A DNA stretch of 64,000 bases from Rhynchopus sp. YZ270_cl-10 (Eukaryota; Euglenozoa; Diplonemea; Diplonemida; Diplonemidae), in assembly GCA_964035575.1 (NCBI GenBank), contig OZ037891.1, positions 744,001 to 808,000 of the forward strand. The letters are read 5' to 3'. Shown one piece after another: positions 9,506 to 17,705 of this stretch. How positions within the stretch are numbered: position 1 is the first letter of the stretch; each line of letters opens with the position of its first letter. Position numbers and translations under genes: made by a program. The notes under the pieces were generated by a model. That model saw nothing but the letters and a program-made list of their open reading frames with translations. It made no database searches and was not told the DNA's origin.

Positions 9506-11406
9506 ATGGGGAAACGAGTGACACGTACCTTCCAAGGGGTTGTGCTGCTGTCGGTCGCAGCACTGCTGGTCCAGACGTATTCACATCTTGCTTTGAAGGA
9601 CAGAAACGCATGGCGAGAGAAGGAGAAACAGGAGCTTCGGGTTACACTACCAGGGTCTTCTAGGACTCCACACCCAACGCCAACACAAACACAAACGCCA
9701 GCTCCGCGCAAAAAAAAATCTCGTGCAAAATGCGACACTCCAATTGGGTCAAAATCGTGCAAAATTGATGCCGAAGATGCGATAATTATCGAGTCTTCTG
9801 ACGACGTTTTGCAAGGCAATGCGGTGCCTGGTATCATCAAGGTTGTGGGGAAGGTGGAAGGGGAGGATGTATTCACAGAGCGGAGCCCTGCAGACCTGCT
9901 GCAGAAGGTGTCCGATCACATCAAAAAGATGACCGCCGCGACGAAGAAGGAGCGCTACCTCTCTGCGGCAGAGAAGGCTGCGGGGACTGTGTATGGAACC
10001 ACTTTTCTGGCACAACCTGCGTCACACACTGTACTCTGTGTCACAGAAGGTATGCACAACGCAGTACATCCACACGGCAGCAAAGTTCTGGTCGAAACGA
10101 AGAAAGGTTCTTACGCCCTGCAATCTGCCTCACTCTGTGATGTGTGGGATGCACTGCAATGCGAAGTGACGCCATCAGGCCTGCTCCACCCTCTTCTGGC
10201 AGCATCATGTGCACAAAGTGGCAGTAGTGAACGAGAGCTGTTGGCACGCAGAGCATCTTATCCATCCTGCACAACAATGGAGCTTTCGTTGGAGAAGGTA
10301 ATAGTGTTAGGTGGAAAGACCGCATTGTACCGTGGAATGTACAACGGGGTGGCAGCCGGGGTGAAGCACTTCACAAAGAAGTGGTACGAAAACTTCTTCG
10401 GGTTTTTTCTCTTTGCGTTGCATTCTCGTGTGCGCCATCCGTACATCAACTACCCGTTGTCTGCGTGCGAATATGGAGGCAGCATTTTGCAACCCCAGAA
10501 GTTCTTATTAGGAAAAGACTTGAAACATTGGAAGGCATCAAAGGGGGCAAAGCAGCTGCCGTGGGGGACAAGGTTGAAGTGGGCTGTGAGGATTGCCTGC
10601 ATTCATCAGTTTTTGCATGAACATCCACATGGGCCGTTTACATATGACGACAACCATCCAGGGCAGTATTTCATCACAGAGGACGGGCCAGTCATGATCG
10701 ACATCGATACCATCCAGAAGACAGACGCACGCAACTTCTCGAAGTGCCGCTGCTTTGGCTGCAACGGCGGCCGTGCCAACTGCCAATTCGTCAACTCACC
10801 CGAAGGTTATGCCTACTGTGGCATCGGCAACACCAAGCAGGACACCGGTGTGGCGCGGGACACATGCACGGTCAAGACCGACATATGGTTCCTAGGCCAG
10901 GTCTTGCAGATGTTGCTCCCGTCAGGCAAAGCAGCGATGATGGAAAACCACGGCGAAAAGGTGGGCAGCAAGGTATGCACCGAGGACCTCTTTTTATTTC
11001 CCCCCCGCAGGGCGTAAGGGCCCGAGATCTGAGGCCTTTTCGTGAACTTTTGGAAAGTGGAGATTGCACAACCGAGGTCACTACACTGCTCCAACAATTT
11101 ATCAAAAATAATAGTGGAGCACGCTCTAGTATTAGCTACGCTATTACGACCAATTTTCAACAAAAAAAATGAAAAAAACGACAGATTCTGAAGGGTGTGC
11201 TTCCTGAGTTTGATGATGACGGTGTGCCGCAGTATGTGACCATTGTGAAGGCCTGCCTCGCTCTTCACCCTGCAGACCGCCCCGCCGCAGCCAAGGTCGT
11301 TGCCATGCTCCTCGACCTCTGCGAAGAGAAGGACTGTGGTGTCGCGCGGTGCCCGGACTACACATTCGACCCGGAGGGTTACAGAGACGCTGCCCCGTCA
11401 GCTTGA
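9506..11406 (+). CDS. Type II membrane-anchored protein kinase-like protein (two exons)
   Basis: Exons 9506-10972 and 11185-11406 encode 562 aa. The ATG at 9506 (ACCATGG context) is chosen over an upstream in-frame TTG and lies 10 nt after a possible acceptor AG. A hydrophobic segment at residues 11-27 behind basic residues suggests a signal anchor, so the rest would lie in the secretory lumen. The kinase-like core runs from about 265 to the end. Candidate ATP lysine is in GVAAGVKHF (K287), catalytic-loop Asp is in TYDDNHPGQYF (about 381-382), the metal Asp is in MIDIDT (399), and TDIWFLGQVLQML matches subdomain IX. Exon 2 supplies the closing ALHPADRPAAAKVV helix. A Cys-rich insert (CRCFGCNGGRANC) recalls the FAM69/PKDCC/POMK type of secretory kinases. 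Family-level placement is inference, and a pseudokinase is possible because DFG reads DID. Confidence 0.72.
10973..11184 (+). other. 212-nt intron carrying two dispersed repeats
   Basis: The donor is GTATGCACC and the acceptor ACGACAG. The intron is phase 0, and splicing joins GSK to ILKGVLPEF, restoring a continuous kinase C-lobe. Reading through would stop after 15 codons. The intron contains a family T copy (about 11055-11108) followed by a family S copy (about 11112-11161), so these elements can insert into, or are tolerated in, transcribed introns. Confidence 0.85.
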
Positions 11407-11722
11407 AGGGGTGGAGGGTCTCGGGGGTGGGGGTGGGGATAGGGGGATAAATAAACCTAACTTCTAGAGTCCAAGAGAGAGTTTCAGTTTCTCGATAAAC
11501 AGCGTAAACGCAAAACTAACGCAAAAAACCCCCTAGATATTCCACATAGCTTTGCAGGCCGCACACCCCCCCTGAGCACATTAATATTGCTAATTGCTCG
11601 GCTTTCCACTCGGGACTGCGAAGGTTTCTTCTAAAGACACCTTGCCATTTACCATACACCTCTCCCCAAAAAAGGGTAAAAAAAAGAGTGATGATGATAT
11701 AACAACAACAACAAAAAAAAAA
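11407..11722. other. Short spacer, probable end of one gene and start of the next
   Basis: A GGGGTGGGGGTGGGG tract follows the stop of the kinase-like gene. Before the next ATG lies a pyrimidine-rich stretch with a possible acceptor AG at 11673-11674, and then an A-rich leader. Nothing else is recognised. Confidence 0.35.
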
Positions 11723-13093
11723 ATGCCGATTATCGAGAGTTTTGAACGTCGCTGTGGGGACATCGACCGGCTGCTGTCGTATACCACCTCGAAGCGTGTG
11801 GTCATCCAGGACCGCTTCCTGGGAGCCCTCTCGACGCTGCTGCGGCTCTCCTCTTTGGTCTACATTGTGACGATTGTTGTCATCGAAAAGGCTTATTACG
11901 TAGTGGACCACCCGACAGGCACGACACGACTTTCTCTTCACATCCCTGATGCAACCGATAAGGAGCTTCCATACTGCACAAACTCACCCCACGGCGGTCC
12001 ATTTGTGTACCAACCCTGGCGTGCCTTGCCCTGTTTGTTCATGGACCGACACCAGCTTCATGTCCCCTCGTTGGGGCATCACATCTTTGTTACAACCAGA
12101 ATTGTACGACATATGCGGAAATATGACTGTGTCTTAGGCAACGTCGATGGCAATGGGATACCATGTACAAAGCTCCAAGCGCATGACGCAACACCGCTGT
12201 TTGCTGGGTTTGTTGGAGGGGTGGAGGATGCGACCATCCTATTGAGTCATACTGTTGAAGGGCGGGGGCGGGTGAAGATCCAGCAGGACATTACCGACAT
12301 GGATGGAACCTTTGTAGACTGCAAAGGCGACGTGGTGAAACGAATGCCACGTAAAAGCAAACACGCGACAGTCTCTGAGGACATCCCAAACCGCATCGTA
12401 TCGGTCTCAGATCTGCTCTCGTGGGCGTCCAACATGCATGGTGGAAGCTGCGATCACAAAATCTCACTCGAAGACTATTCGTTCATTGACCCCGACAAAC
12501 GCTCCAGCCTACGCTACGACGGTCTTCTTGTTTATGTCATTATTGAGTACGACAACACCAAAGGGAACACAGACGAGGTGAGCTACACCATGAGCGCTAC
12601 TGCGATAACGACAGCAGACCCTAAATATGAGGTGTTGTCTCGCATCAATGCAACACACCACGAACACGACAACCGCCACGGTGTGTACATTGTTGTGGTC
12701 CAGACAGGGCGGCTTGCGTCGTTTTCGTTTCCTGCATTGGCAATGAGCCTGACCTCGATCATGGGGCTCTGGATGGTTGCAGACCGCCTCACCGTCTTCC
12801 TCGCAAGCTACGTCATGCCACGTCGCAAGGAATACAAAGACGTGCTCTACGAATATTCTGACGACTTCAGCGACCTCCGCGCGCGTGGTAAGTCACGCTC
12901 CTGGGCACCGCCTTTCGAAGACCCACCCCCGCCGCCTGGAGGGGGTGGGTCTGTGGAGAAGGGGGGCGGAGAGGGAGATGGGTACGACAATCCTCCCTCA
13001 CCCCCGGCGTATCCACCGTGTGCGCGTGGGGTCTTCGAGCTTGAAATGAACGAAGAATGCGTAAAAGGGAAACTTTGTGAAAATGAGGAATAA
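11723..13093 (+). CDS. P2X-like ATP-gated cation channel subunit
   Basis: The product is 456 aa from the ATG at 11723; an upstream in-frame extension lacks an ATG. Topology fits P2X: a short N-terminus with a Y-x-T-x-K motif (Y20-K24, SYTTSK), membrane helix 1 at about 33-57, a roughly 270-residue ectodomain with six Cys, and helix 2 at about 331-364 (ALAMSLTSIMGLWMVADRL). The tail starts MPRRKEYKDVLYEYSDDF, close to the basic-Tyr start of P2X tails. The sequence before helix 2 (RHGVYIVVVQTGRLASFSFP) matches the conserved GI-x-I-x-V-x-x-x-G pattern. The tail ends in a Pro/Gly-rich region. P2X subunits form trimeric, extracellular-ATP-gated channels; in protists some sit on contractile vacuoles. 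ATP-binding lysines could not be assigned by eye. Confidence 0.75.
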   Translation: MPIIESFERRCGDIDRLLSYTTSKRVVIQDRFLGALSTLLRLSSLVYIVTIVVIEKAYYVVDHPTGTTRLSLHIPDATDKELPYCTNSPHGGPFVYQPWRALPCLFMDRHQLHVPSLGHHIFVTTRIVRHMRKYDCVLGNVDGNGIPCTKLQAHDATPLFAGFVGGVEDATILLSHTVEGRGRVKIQQDITDMDGTFVDCKGDVVKRMPRKSKHATVSEDIPNRIVSVSDLLSWASNMHGGSCDHKISLEDYSFIDPDKRSSLRYDGLLVYVIIEYDNTKGNTDEVSYTMSATAITTADPKYEVLSRINATHHEHDNRHGVYIVVVQTGRLASFSFPALAMSLTSIMGLWMVADRLTVFLASYVMPRRKEYKDVLYEYSDDFSDLRARGKSRSWAPPFEDPPPPPGGGGSVEKGGGEGDGYDNPPSPPAYPPCARGVFELEMNEECVKGKLCENEE

Positions 13094-13285
13094 CTTTTTT
13101 TGCAATTTCGAAGCAAGCTTTGTATCCGCGGCACAATTCATCTTTCCAAGTTTGTCGCAAATCCTTTTTTTCTTTTCTTTTCTTCTTCTCTTCTGTTCTA
13201 ATTGGGTGTTTGCGATCTAACCTCTTGATCTTCCGATCTATATAACCTAACCAAAAGTCTCTTTTTTCCGTTTACTTTGCGTCTA
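13094..13285. other. Spacer with family R repeat
   Basis: Around 13108-13157 lies a copy of family R (TTGTATCCGCGGCACAATTCATCTTTCCAAG) downstream of the P2X-like gene. The dinucleotide TA at 13284-13285 is the left target-site copy of the transposon that follows. Confidence 0.45.
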
Positions 13286-13620
13286 CACTGTGGCTAGGGG
13301 TATGGGGATAGGTTCGCTGGGATAGCATATTTGGGGATAGCATATGCCATCCCCCAGGGGATAGCATAACCTATCCCCGGGGATAGGTTATGCTATCCCC
13401 CTGGGATAGGTTATTTCAGGATAACCTATCCCCCTGGGATAGCATTTGACTGTACTTTACTAAGGATCTGCGTGCTGGGGACACAAAAATTTAGTATCCC
13501 CACCCAGGTGCCCATTTGTCACCTTCCCACCCCTTAAAAAAATACAAAATAATGGGGGGATTCGGGTGCCCAAATAATCCTATGCACAAAAAATGAAGCG
13601 GGGGGGGGGAAGGGATAAAT
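13286..13620 (+). repeat. Left terminal inverted repeat
   Basis: It is the reverse complement of about 16830-17187. It holds an array of GGGATAG/CTATCCC words (13300-13445) and then unique sequence shared with the other arm, including CTTTACTAAGGATCTGCGTG and a CCCAGGTGCCCATTTGTCACC block. Confidence 0.85.
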
Positions 13621-13723
13621 AAATAAAAAAGGATGCGGATAAAAAAACAAGCATTTCACACAATAAAAATCACACAAAAGTTCAAAAGGTAACACAGGGA
13701 AAAAAGCAGATTTGTGGAACTCC

Positions 13724-15298
13724 TCACTCACTTATGTATTCGGAAGATCGTGAAGGTATGTCCCATTTTCTTTTGCCACACACACACAGTTTGAAGCACT
13801 GATGGTTATTAGAGTCAGCACTGAACAAAATGTCGTTAGTTCCCTCCTGAGTCGTCACATGACCGTCGAATCCGCATCTCTTCACTCGCTGCACCAGATA
13901 ATCCAAGTTCGTTCTCCACGTATTGTTGCGTGTGAAACAACGCTTGCAAATTTTTAAATAACTGTAGGCAAATATGCGCGGTACGTCGTCTTCTTTTTGC
14001 GAAGGAGTGGGTATTTTTTTGAAACTTTTTTTCCTCGCCGATTCAAAGCGGTGTTGTCCCCTCTCAAACTGTTTCCCCGACCCAACCCGTCCAGCTGAGA
14101 GCTTTCTCGTGCTGTTCCCTTGCTCCCCCATTTCGTCTGATGCCCAGACAGGCACAGCGTCCTCTGGATCAAACCAGTGGGACATGCTGTGAAAATATGT
14201 GTATCCCTTCCCCATTGTCACCCCTGCAGCCACCCACTCAAGAGAAAAGATGAGTGCGTGGTACAGAACAAGAGAAAAAAGAAACTCCTTTTTGCAGCTT
14301 CCGTTTGCATGAAAGTGGCACGATATATTCTGGTACTTAAAGTACGAGAGTGCCTGCATACAGAGCGCAATCTGGAGCTGAACATCTTTTGCCTGCATGC
14401 ACAGGTTGGTCAGGGCAATATGCGCCTGCTTCCCTGTCAGGCTCTTGATCGGTTCAGTGTCCTTTTTTGATCTTTGTAATTCATCTGGGAGAGAGCAAAA
14501 CCCTGCCTCGAGTAGGTTGCATAGTATTATGATAACCCCTTTGGTGTCGTGCAGGGTGGGGGTCGTGGTGCAGGAATAAGGAAGCATTAGTTCCCACAGC
14601 TGGTTGTAAAAACCTGCTTGGTCGAGCTCACGAAGGTCAAGGCGTTTGCACGTATGCAGCTGTGTGACTGAGAATGACCGCTCTGTAGAGCAAAAAGCCG
14701 AGCGGTGTCCCTTCGCCCCCATCCTGTAAAAATACGACCACAAATCATGATGGTCACCACCAACACGCTCCAGTCTGACGAACACCTGATGGGTGTCAGT
14801 CATGGTCAGTGGGAACTGATTCAGATCAACAACCTGAGCTAGAAACTCGTTCATGTACCAGTTCTTGTACTCCACAGGGCCCTTGTCCGCAACAGTCACT
14901 GGCTCTGTGCAATAAAACTCCCCCTCCCACACAAAGTACAGCGCGACGCAGAGCCGTGTTCTCTTGCCTTCATTGCGGAAGGCATTCAGGGGATTGTAAT
15001 CATCCCTGAGGAGAACCCCCGTAACGGAACTTGGCCTGCAGCCATCCGGAAGCGTCTCCAAGAGATCGAGGCAGATGTTCGGGAGGGAGTTCAGGAGGAG
15101 GCCGGCCTCTTCAGCAAGGCGCTTCTTGTGCGTGCCTGCATAGCGAGAAAGGCCGAGGGAGAGGGGTGCGAACCCTTTTTCTTTTAGCACAGCATTCATA
15201 GTTTTCTGCATGAGGGCTGCCTGGTGTTCAGACACACGGGCCTGGAGTCTGCCCTTTTCCAAGCCTTCGCGGATCGCTTCGAGAAGCTGTGGATCCAT
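13724..15298 (-). CDS. Transposon-encoded protein, possible transposase (524 aa)
   Basis: An uninterrupted frame starts at an ATG (CAT at 15296-15298). No family is certain. Residues 97-110 (LLRDDYNPLNAF) followed by a hydrophobic LCVALYFVW strand resemble the first catalytic-Asp region of CACTA-type DDE transposases, where a D-D-F/Y-N-P-x-N motif precedes a strand. Other acidic candidates cannot be assigned. Cys pairs (CKRC near 450, and CVCGKR near the end) could bind metal. The position inside matching inverted repeats is the main argument for a transposition role. Upstream on its strand lies a pyrimidine tract of CCCACC units, then AG, as in front of the host genes. It could instead be an accessory protein. 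Confidence 0.55.
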   Translation of the reverse strand: MDPQLLEAIREGLEKGRLQARVSEHQAALMQKTMNAVLKEKGFAPLSLGLSRYAGTHKKRLAEEAGLLLNSLPNICLDLLETLPDGCRPSSVTGVLLRDDYNPLNAFRNEGKRTRLCVALYFVWEGEFYCTEPVTVADKGPVEYKNWYMNEFLAQVVDLNQFPLTMTDTHQVFVRLERVGGDHHDLWSYFYRMGAKGHRSAFCSTERSFSVTQLHTCKRLDLRELDQAGFYNQLWELMLPYSCTTTPTLHDTKGVIIILCNLLEAGFCSLPDELQRSKKDTEPIKSLTGKQAHIALTNLCMQAKDVQLQIALCMQALSYFKYQNISCHFHANGSCKKEFLFSLVLYHALIFSLEWVAAGVTMGKGYTYFHSMSHWFDPEDAVPVWASDEMGEQGNSTRKLSAGRVGSGKQFERGQHRFESARKKSFKKIPTPSQKEDDVPRIFAYSYLKICKRCFTRNNTWRTNLDYLVQRVKRCGFDGHVTTQEGTNDILFSADSNNHQCFKLCVCGKRKWDIPSRSSEYISE

Positions 15299-15617
15299 TG
15301 TTCAGTAGTTTGATTTGTAGCTGTTTTAATTTTTCTTGTTCGGGTGGGGTGGGTGGGGTGGGTTGCAAAAAAAAAAGGGGGGGGAGGGGGTGCATATTGT
15401 TGATGGCGGTAGACTTTTTTGATAGGTTTTTCTCTTCTCCGTGAATTTTACATTCCACCACTGGTGGTGTCTTCGATGAGGTTCGATGAGGGGTTTACCG
15501 TCAAGCCGCTTCCGTCCTCTTCCCTCTTCCTCTTTCCCCCAATGGAGATCTTGGCCCTGGATATGACACGGGGGATGACCACCACGGTCCTGTTCTCGTC
15601 GTTGGAGTCAATCTGGG

Positions 15618-16487
15618 TTATATTTGGTATTGTGTTATTCTTATTCTTTCTCTGTGGCATACCGTGATGGCATCGCGAGCATAGTCCCCTTCGGGGAGGG
15701 AAACCTGGCGTCGGTACAACCCGGAAGGGGGCGAGGCGGCCCCTACCTCCCCTTCCACGCACCTCCTCCAGGCGATGTTGAACGTGCGCCCCGCAAAAGA
15801 GGGCGCATTCGGGTCTCCTTCTTCGGAGACCAGTTGCATGTACCTTTCATTCAACGGGGCGTCGAAGCGGATCTCGACGCGGTCAGGGAACCCAACCATA
15901 TCATGGCCCGGGTACACGAAAGCAGCCACCGCACTCTTGGTATCGGCCTTCACCTTGGTCTTCGACTCGGTATTCGGCTTGGTGGTCGTCTTCTTGTTGT
16001 CTTTTGCAGCCTCTTCCGCATCTTCCCTTTCCTGTTTGATCTTCTCGAAGGTGACGTCCATGTCGTCAAGGAGACATGTCAACGCATACTTCCTAATGTG
16101 GATGTATGCGGAGGTAGTCTTCATGTGGTTGGTTGGCTCCTTGCGAATATCCATTCCATAGAGGACACAGGGGGCACCGTTCTTGGACCGGTAGAGCCAC
16201 GCATCGCTCCCATCTACCATAAGTGCTTCGTGCTCATTTTTTGTCAAGTTATCCTTGACCTTCTTGTGTGCAGACTTAATCGCGGATGTGACAGTTGGCG
16301 TTACGTCAGAAAGTTTGCCGAAGTGCTTGGGGAATACCTTTCGGATCAGTTCCCTGAGGTCCGTCACGTGGATGCTGTGTTTGGGTGCAGGAAGCACGTA
16401 CAGCTTGAAGAAGTCTGCGAAGAGGTCTTTTTGTTTTGGAATTCCAGCTTCATCTGTGGGTGCGACGTTCTGCGGGCTTCCAGACAT
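15618..16487 (-). CDS. Transposon-encoded accessory protein (289 aa), function unknown
   Basis: The frame starts with ATG at 16487 and lies upstream of the 524-aa gene on the same strand, with a 319-bp spacer. The N-terminal 115 residues look helical (DLRELIRKVFPKHFG). A Lys/Thr/Ala-rich coiled stretch spans about 150-195 (KIKQEREDAEEAAKDNKKTT), and the last 90 residues are mixed alpha/beta. No family is recognised. A two-gene layout is common in CACTA elements, where the second protein binds subterminal repeats; that role here is inference. The first codons form one arm of the 16441-16589 hairpin. Confidence 0.5.
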   Translation of the reverse strand: MSGSPQNVAPTDEAGIPKQKDLFADFFKLYVLPAPKHSIHVTDLRELIRKVFPKHFGKLSDVTPTVTSAIKSAHKKVKDNLTKNEHEALMVDGSDAWLYRSKNGAPCVLYGMDIRKEPTNHMKTTSAYIHIRKYALTCLLDDMDVTFEKIKQEREDAEEAAKDNKKTTTKPNTESKTKVKADTKSAVAAFVYPGHDMVGFPDRVEIRFDAPLNERYMQLVSEEGDPNAPSFAGRTFNIAWRRCVEGEVGAASPPSGLYRRQVSLPEGDYARDAITVCHRERIRITQYQI

Positions 16488-16589
16488 TTTGTGGTGTTAT
16501 TCTGATGGTGATGAGTGGCAACAAGAATAATTATAACACCTAATGTCTGGAGGCCCGCAGAACGTCGCACCCACAGATGAAGCTGGAAT
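16441..16589. repeat. Inverted repeat across the start of the 289-aa gene
   Basis: Arms of roughly 50-60 nt (ATTCCAGCTTCATCTGTGGG at 16441 and its complement ending at 16589) flank about 25-40 nt. The 3'-side arm, read on the minus strand, encodes the first residues of the 289-aa protein (MSGSPQNVAPTDEAGIP). The other arm lies in the leader. A transcript would fold into a long hairpin around the start codon. Confidence 0.85.
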
Positions 16590-16829
16590 TTTTTGCATTT
16601 CTATTTTCTCCCGCACACATTTGGTGTGTAATTGAATTTTTTCGTTTGCCTGGTCGCAACCGCGAGTTTTCCAGGTACTTCCGGAAAAAAGACTGGGGAG
16701 TGCTGGTGGCTCCGTGTCTCCACAGAGCCGGCACACTTCGTTGAGTGCCTCACAAAAACCACAAATTCCTATTTGCTTTTATTTGTTGTCGTTACGCTTT
16801 ATCATTGTTGTTGGGTGGGGGAAATAAAA

Positions 16830-17187
16830 TTATTTATCCCTTTTCCCCCCCGCTTCATTTTTTGTGCATAGGATTATTTGGGCACCCGAATCCCCCCATT
16901 ATTTTGTATTTTTTTAAGGGGTGGGAAGGTGACAAATGGGCACCTGGGTGGGGATACTAAATTTTTGTGTCCCCAGCACGCAGATCCTTAGTAAAGTACA
17001 GTCAAATGCTATCCCAGGGGGATAGGTTATCCTGAAATAACCTATCCCAGGGGGATAGCATAACCTATCCCCGGGGATAGCATAACCTATCCCCGGGGAT
17101 AGGTTATGCTATCCCCTGGGGGATGGCATATGCTATCCCCAAATATGCTATCCCAGCGAACCTATCCCCATACCCCTAGCCACAGTG
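16830..17187 (-). repeat. Right terminal inverted repeat
   Basis: It is the mirror of 13286-13620. It contains one additional GGGGATAGCATAACCTATCC unit relative to the left arm. It ends CCACAGTG followed by TA. Confidence 0.85.
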
Positions 17188-17439
17188 TAAGGAATGAGAT
17201 TGCCCAATCTCCCACCTTGCGACACAGACTCCCCACTCTTGAAGAGAGAAAAGAGGGCAAGCTTTGCAAAAACATCCCTTTTTTTCAAAACGTACTCTGT
17301 CGGTGACTATGTACACAAGAACACCCCCCTTCTACCATTTACATGGCTTATGCTAAAAGGTTTTTTTTATAATCTGTTCCAACAACAGCTTTTTTTATTT
17401 TGATTTCGTCCTTCTCACTTCAGTCTTTCAAGTATATTT

Positions 17440-17506
17440 GGCGTCCAAAAAAATGCCAAAATTACCGCAAAAAAAATTTACCCAAAAATACACTTATTTG
17501 GACGCC
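17440..17506. repeat. Small hairpin with GGCGTCC/GGACGCC arms
   Basis: GGCGTCCAAA at 17440 pairs with TTTGGACGCC at about 17497-17506, with an A/T-rich loop. It lies in the 500-bp spacer between the transposon and the superoxide dismutase gene, next to a TA-flanked MITE. Confidence 0.6.
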
Positions 17507-17530
17507 AAAGGTATTCAGTGGACTGTATTA

Positions 17531-17620
17531 CCGTAATCGGAATAATGTTCGGTAAAAAAAGGTCGAACTTCCAGAAAAATCATGAAAAGGTCGAGGTCGA
17601 CAATTTTTATACGATTACGG
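17531..17620. mobile_element. 90-bp MITE-like element, copy 1
   Basis: Ends CCGTAATCG and CGATTACGG are inverted and flanked by TA on both sides. The inside carries AAAAAAAGGTCGAACTTCC and TGAAAAGGTCGA. A second copy with the same layout is at 42376-42474. TA flanks fit a Tc1/mariner-type MITE. It lies 60 bp upstream of the presumed 5' processing site of the SOD gene. Confidence 0.65.
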
Positions 17621-17680
17621 TACTCACATACGCCCCTCTCCATTCCCCTCTTTTTCTCCCCACCCAACACCCTCCTCACC

Positions 17681-17682
17681 AG
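17681..17682 (+). promoter_or_regulatory. Candidate 5' splice-acceptor (trans- or cis-splice) of the SOD gene
   Basis: A tract of CCCCTC/TTTTTCTCCC/CCTCCTCACC ends in AG, 24 nt before the ATG. Comparable AGs precede the other genes: 9495-9496, 11673-11674, 19033-19034, 20687-20688, 42990-42991 and 63136-63137. Confidence 0.4.
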
Positions 17683-17705
17683 AGAGACATCCAAACAAGC
17701 CAACA

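Larger units (their letters stand above)
13286..17187 (-). mobile_element. CACTG-ended DNA transposon with long terminal inverted repeats
   Basis: The element is 3902 bp. Both ends start CACTGTGGCTAGGGG and are flanked by TA (13284-13285 and 17188-17189). The terminal inverted repeats are about 330 bp and nearly identical; the right one has one extra roughly 22-bp unit. They contain many direct and inverted copies of GGGATAG-type words (GGGATAGCATAACCTATCCCC variants). CACTR ends, a short target duplication and subterminal word arrays are typical of the CMC (CACTA/Mirage/Chapaev) group. Two minus-strand genes lie inside. High arm identity and open frames suggest recent activity. The TA duplication alone would also allow a Tc1/mariner-like origin. 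Confidence 0.8.

Noticed and set aside
10973-11017. Read-through C-terminus of the kinase-like frame
   Set aside because: It is the start of an intron; splicing to 11185 restores the conserved kinase C-lobe.
16497-16736. 79-codon minus-strand frame with a CRLCG start and H-x3-C, upstream of the 289-aa transposon gene
   Set aside because: The Cys/His pattern is suggestive of a small zinc finger, but there is no ATG at its start, it overlaps the hairpin arm, and no splice signals joining it to the 289-aa frame could be fixed.
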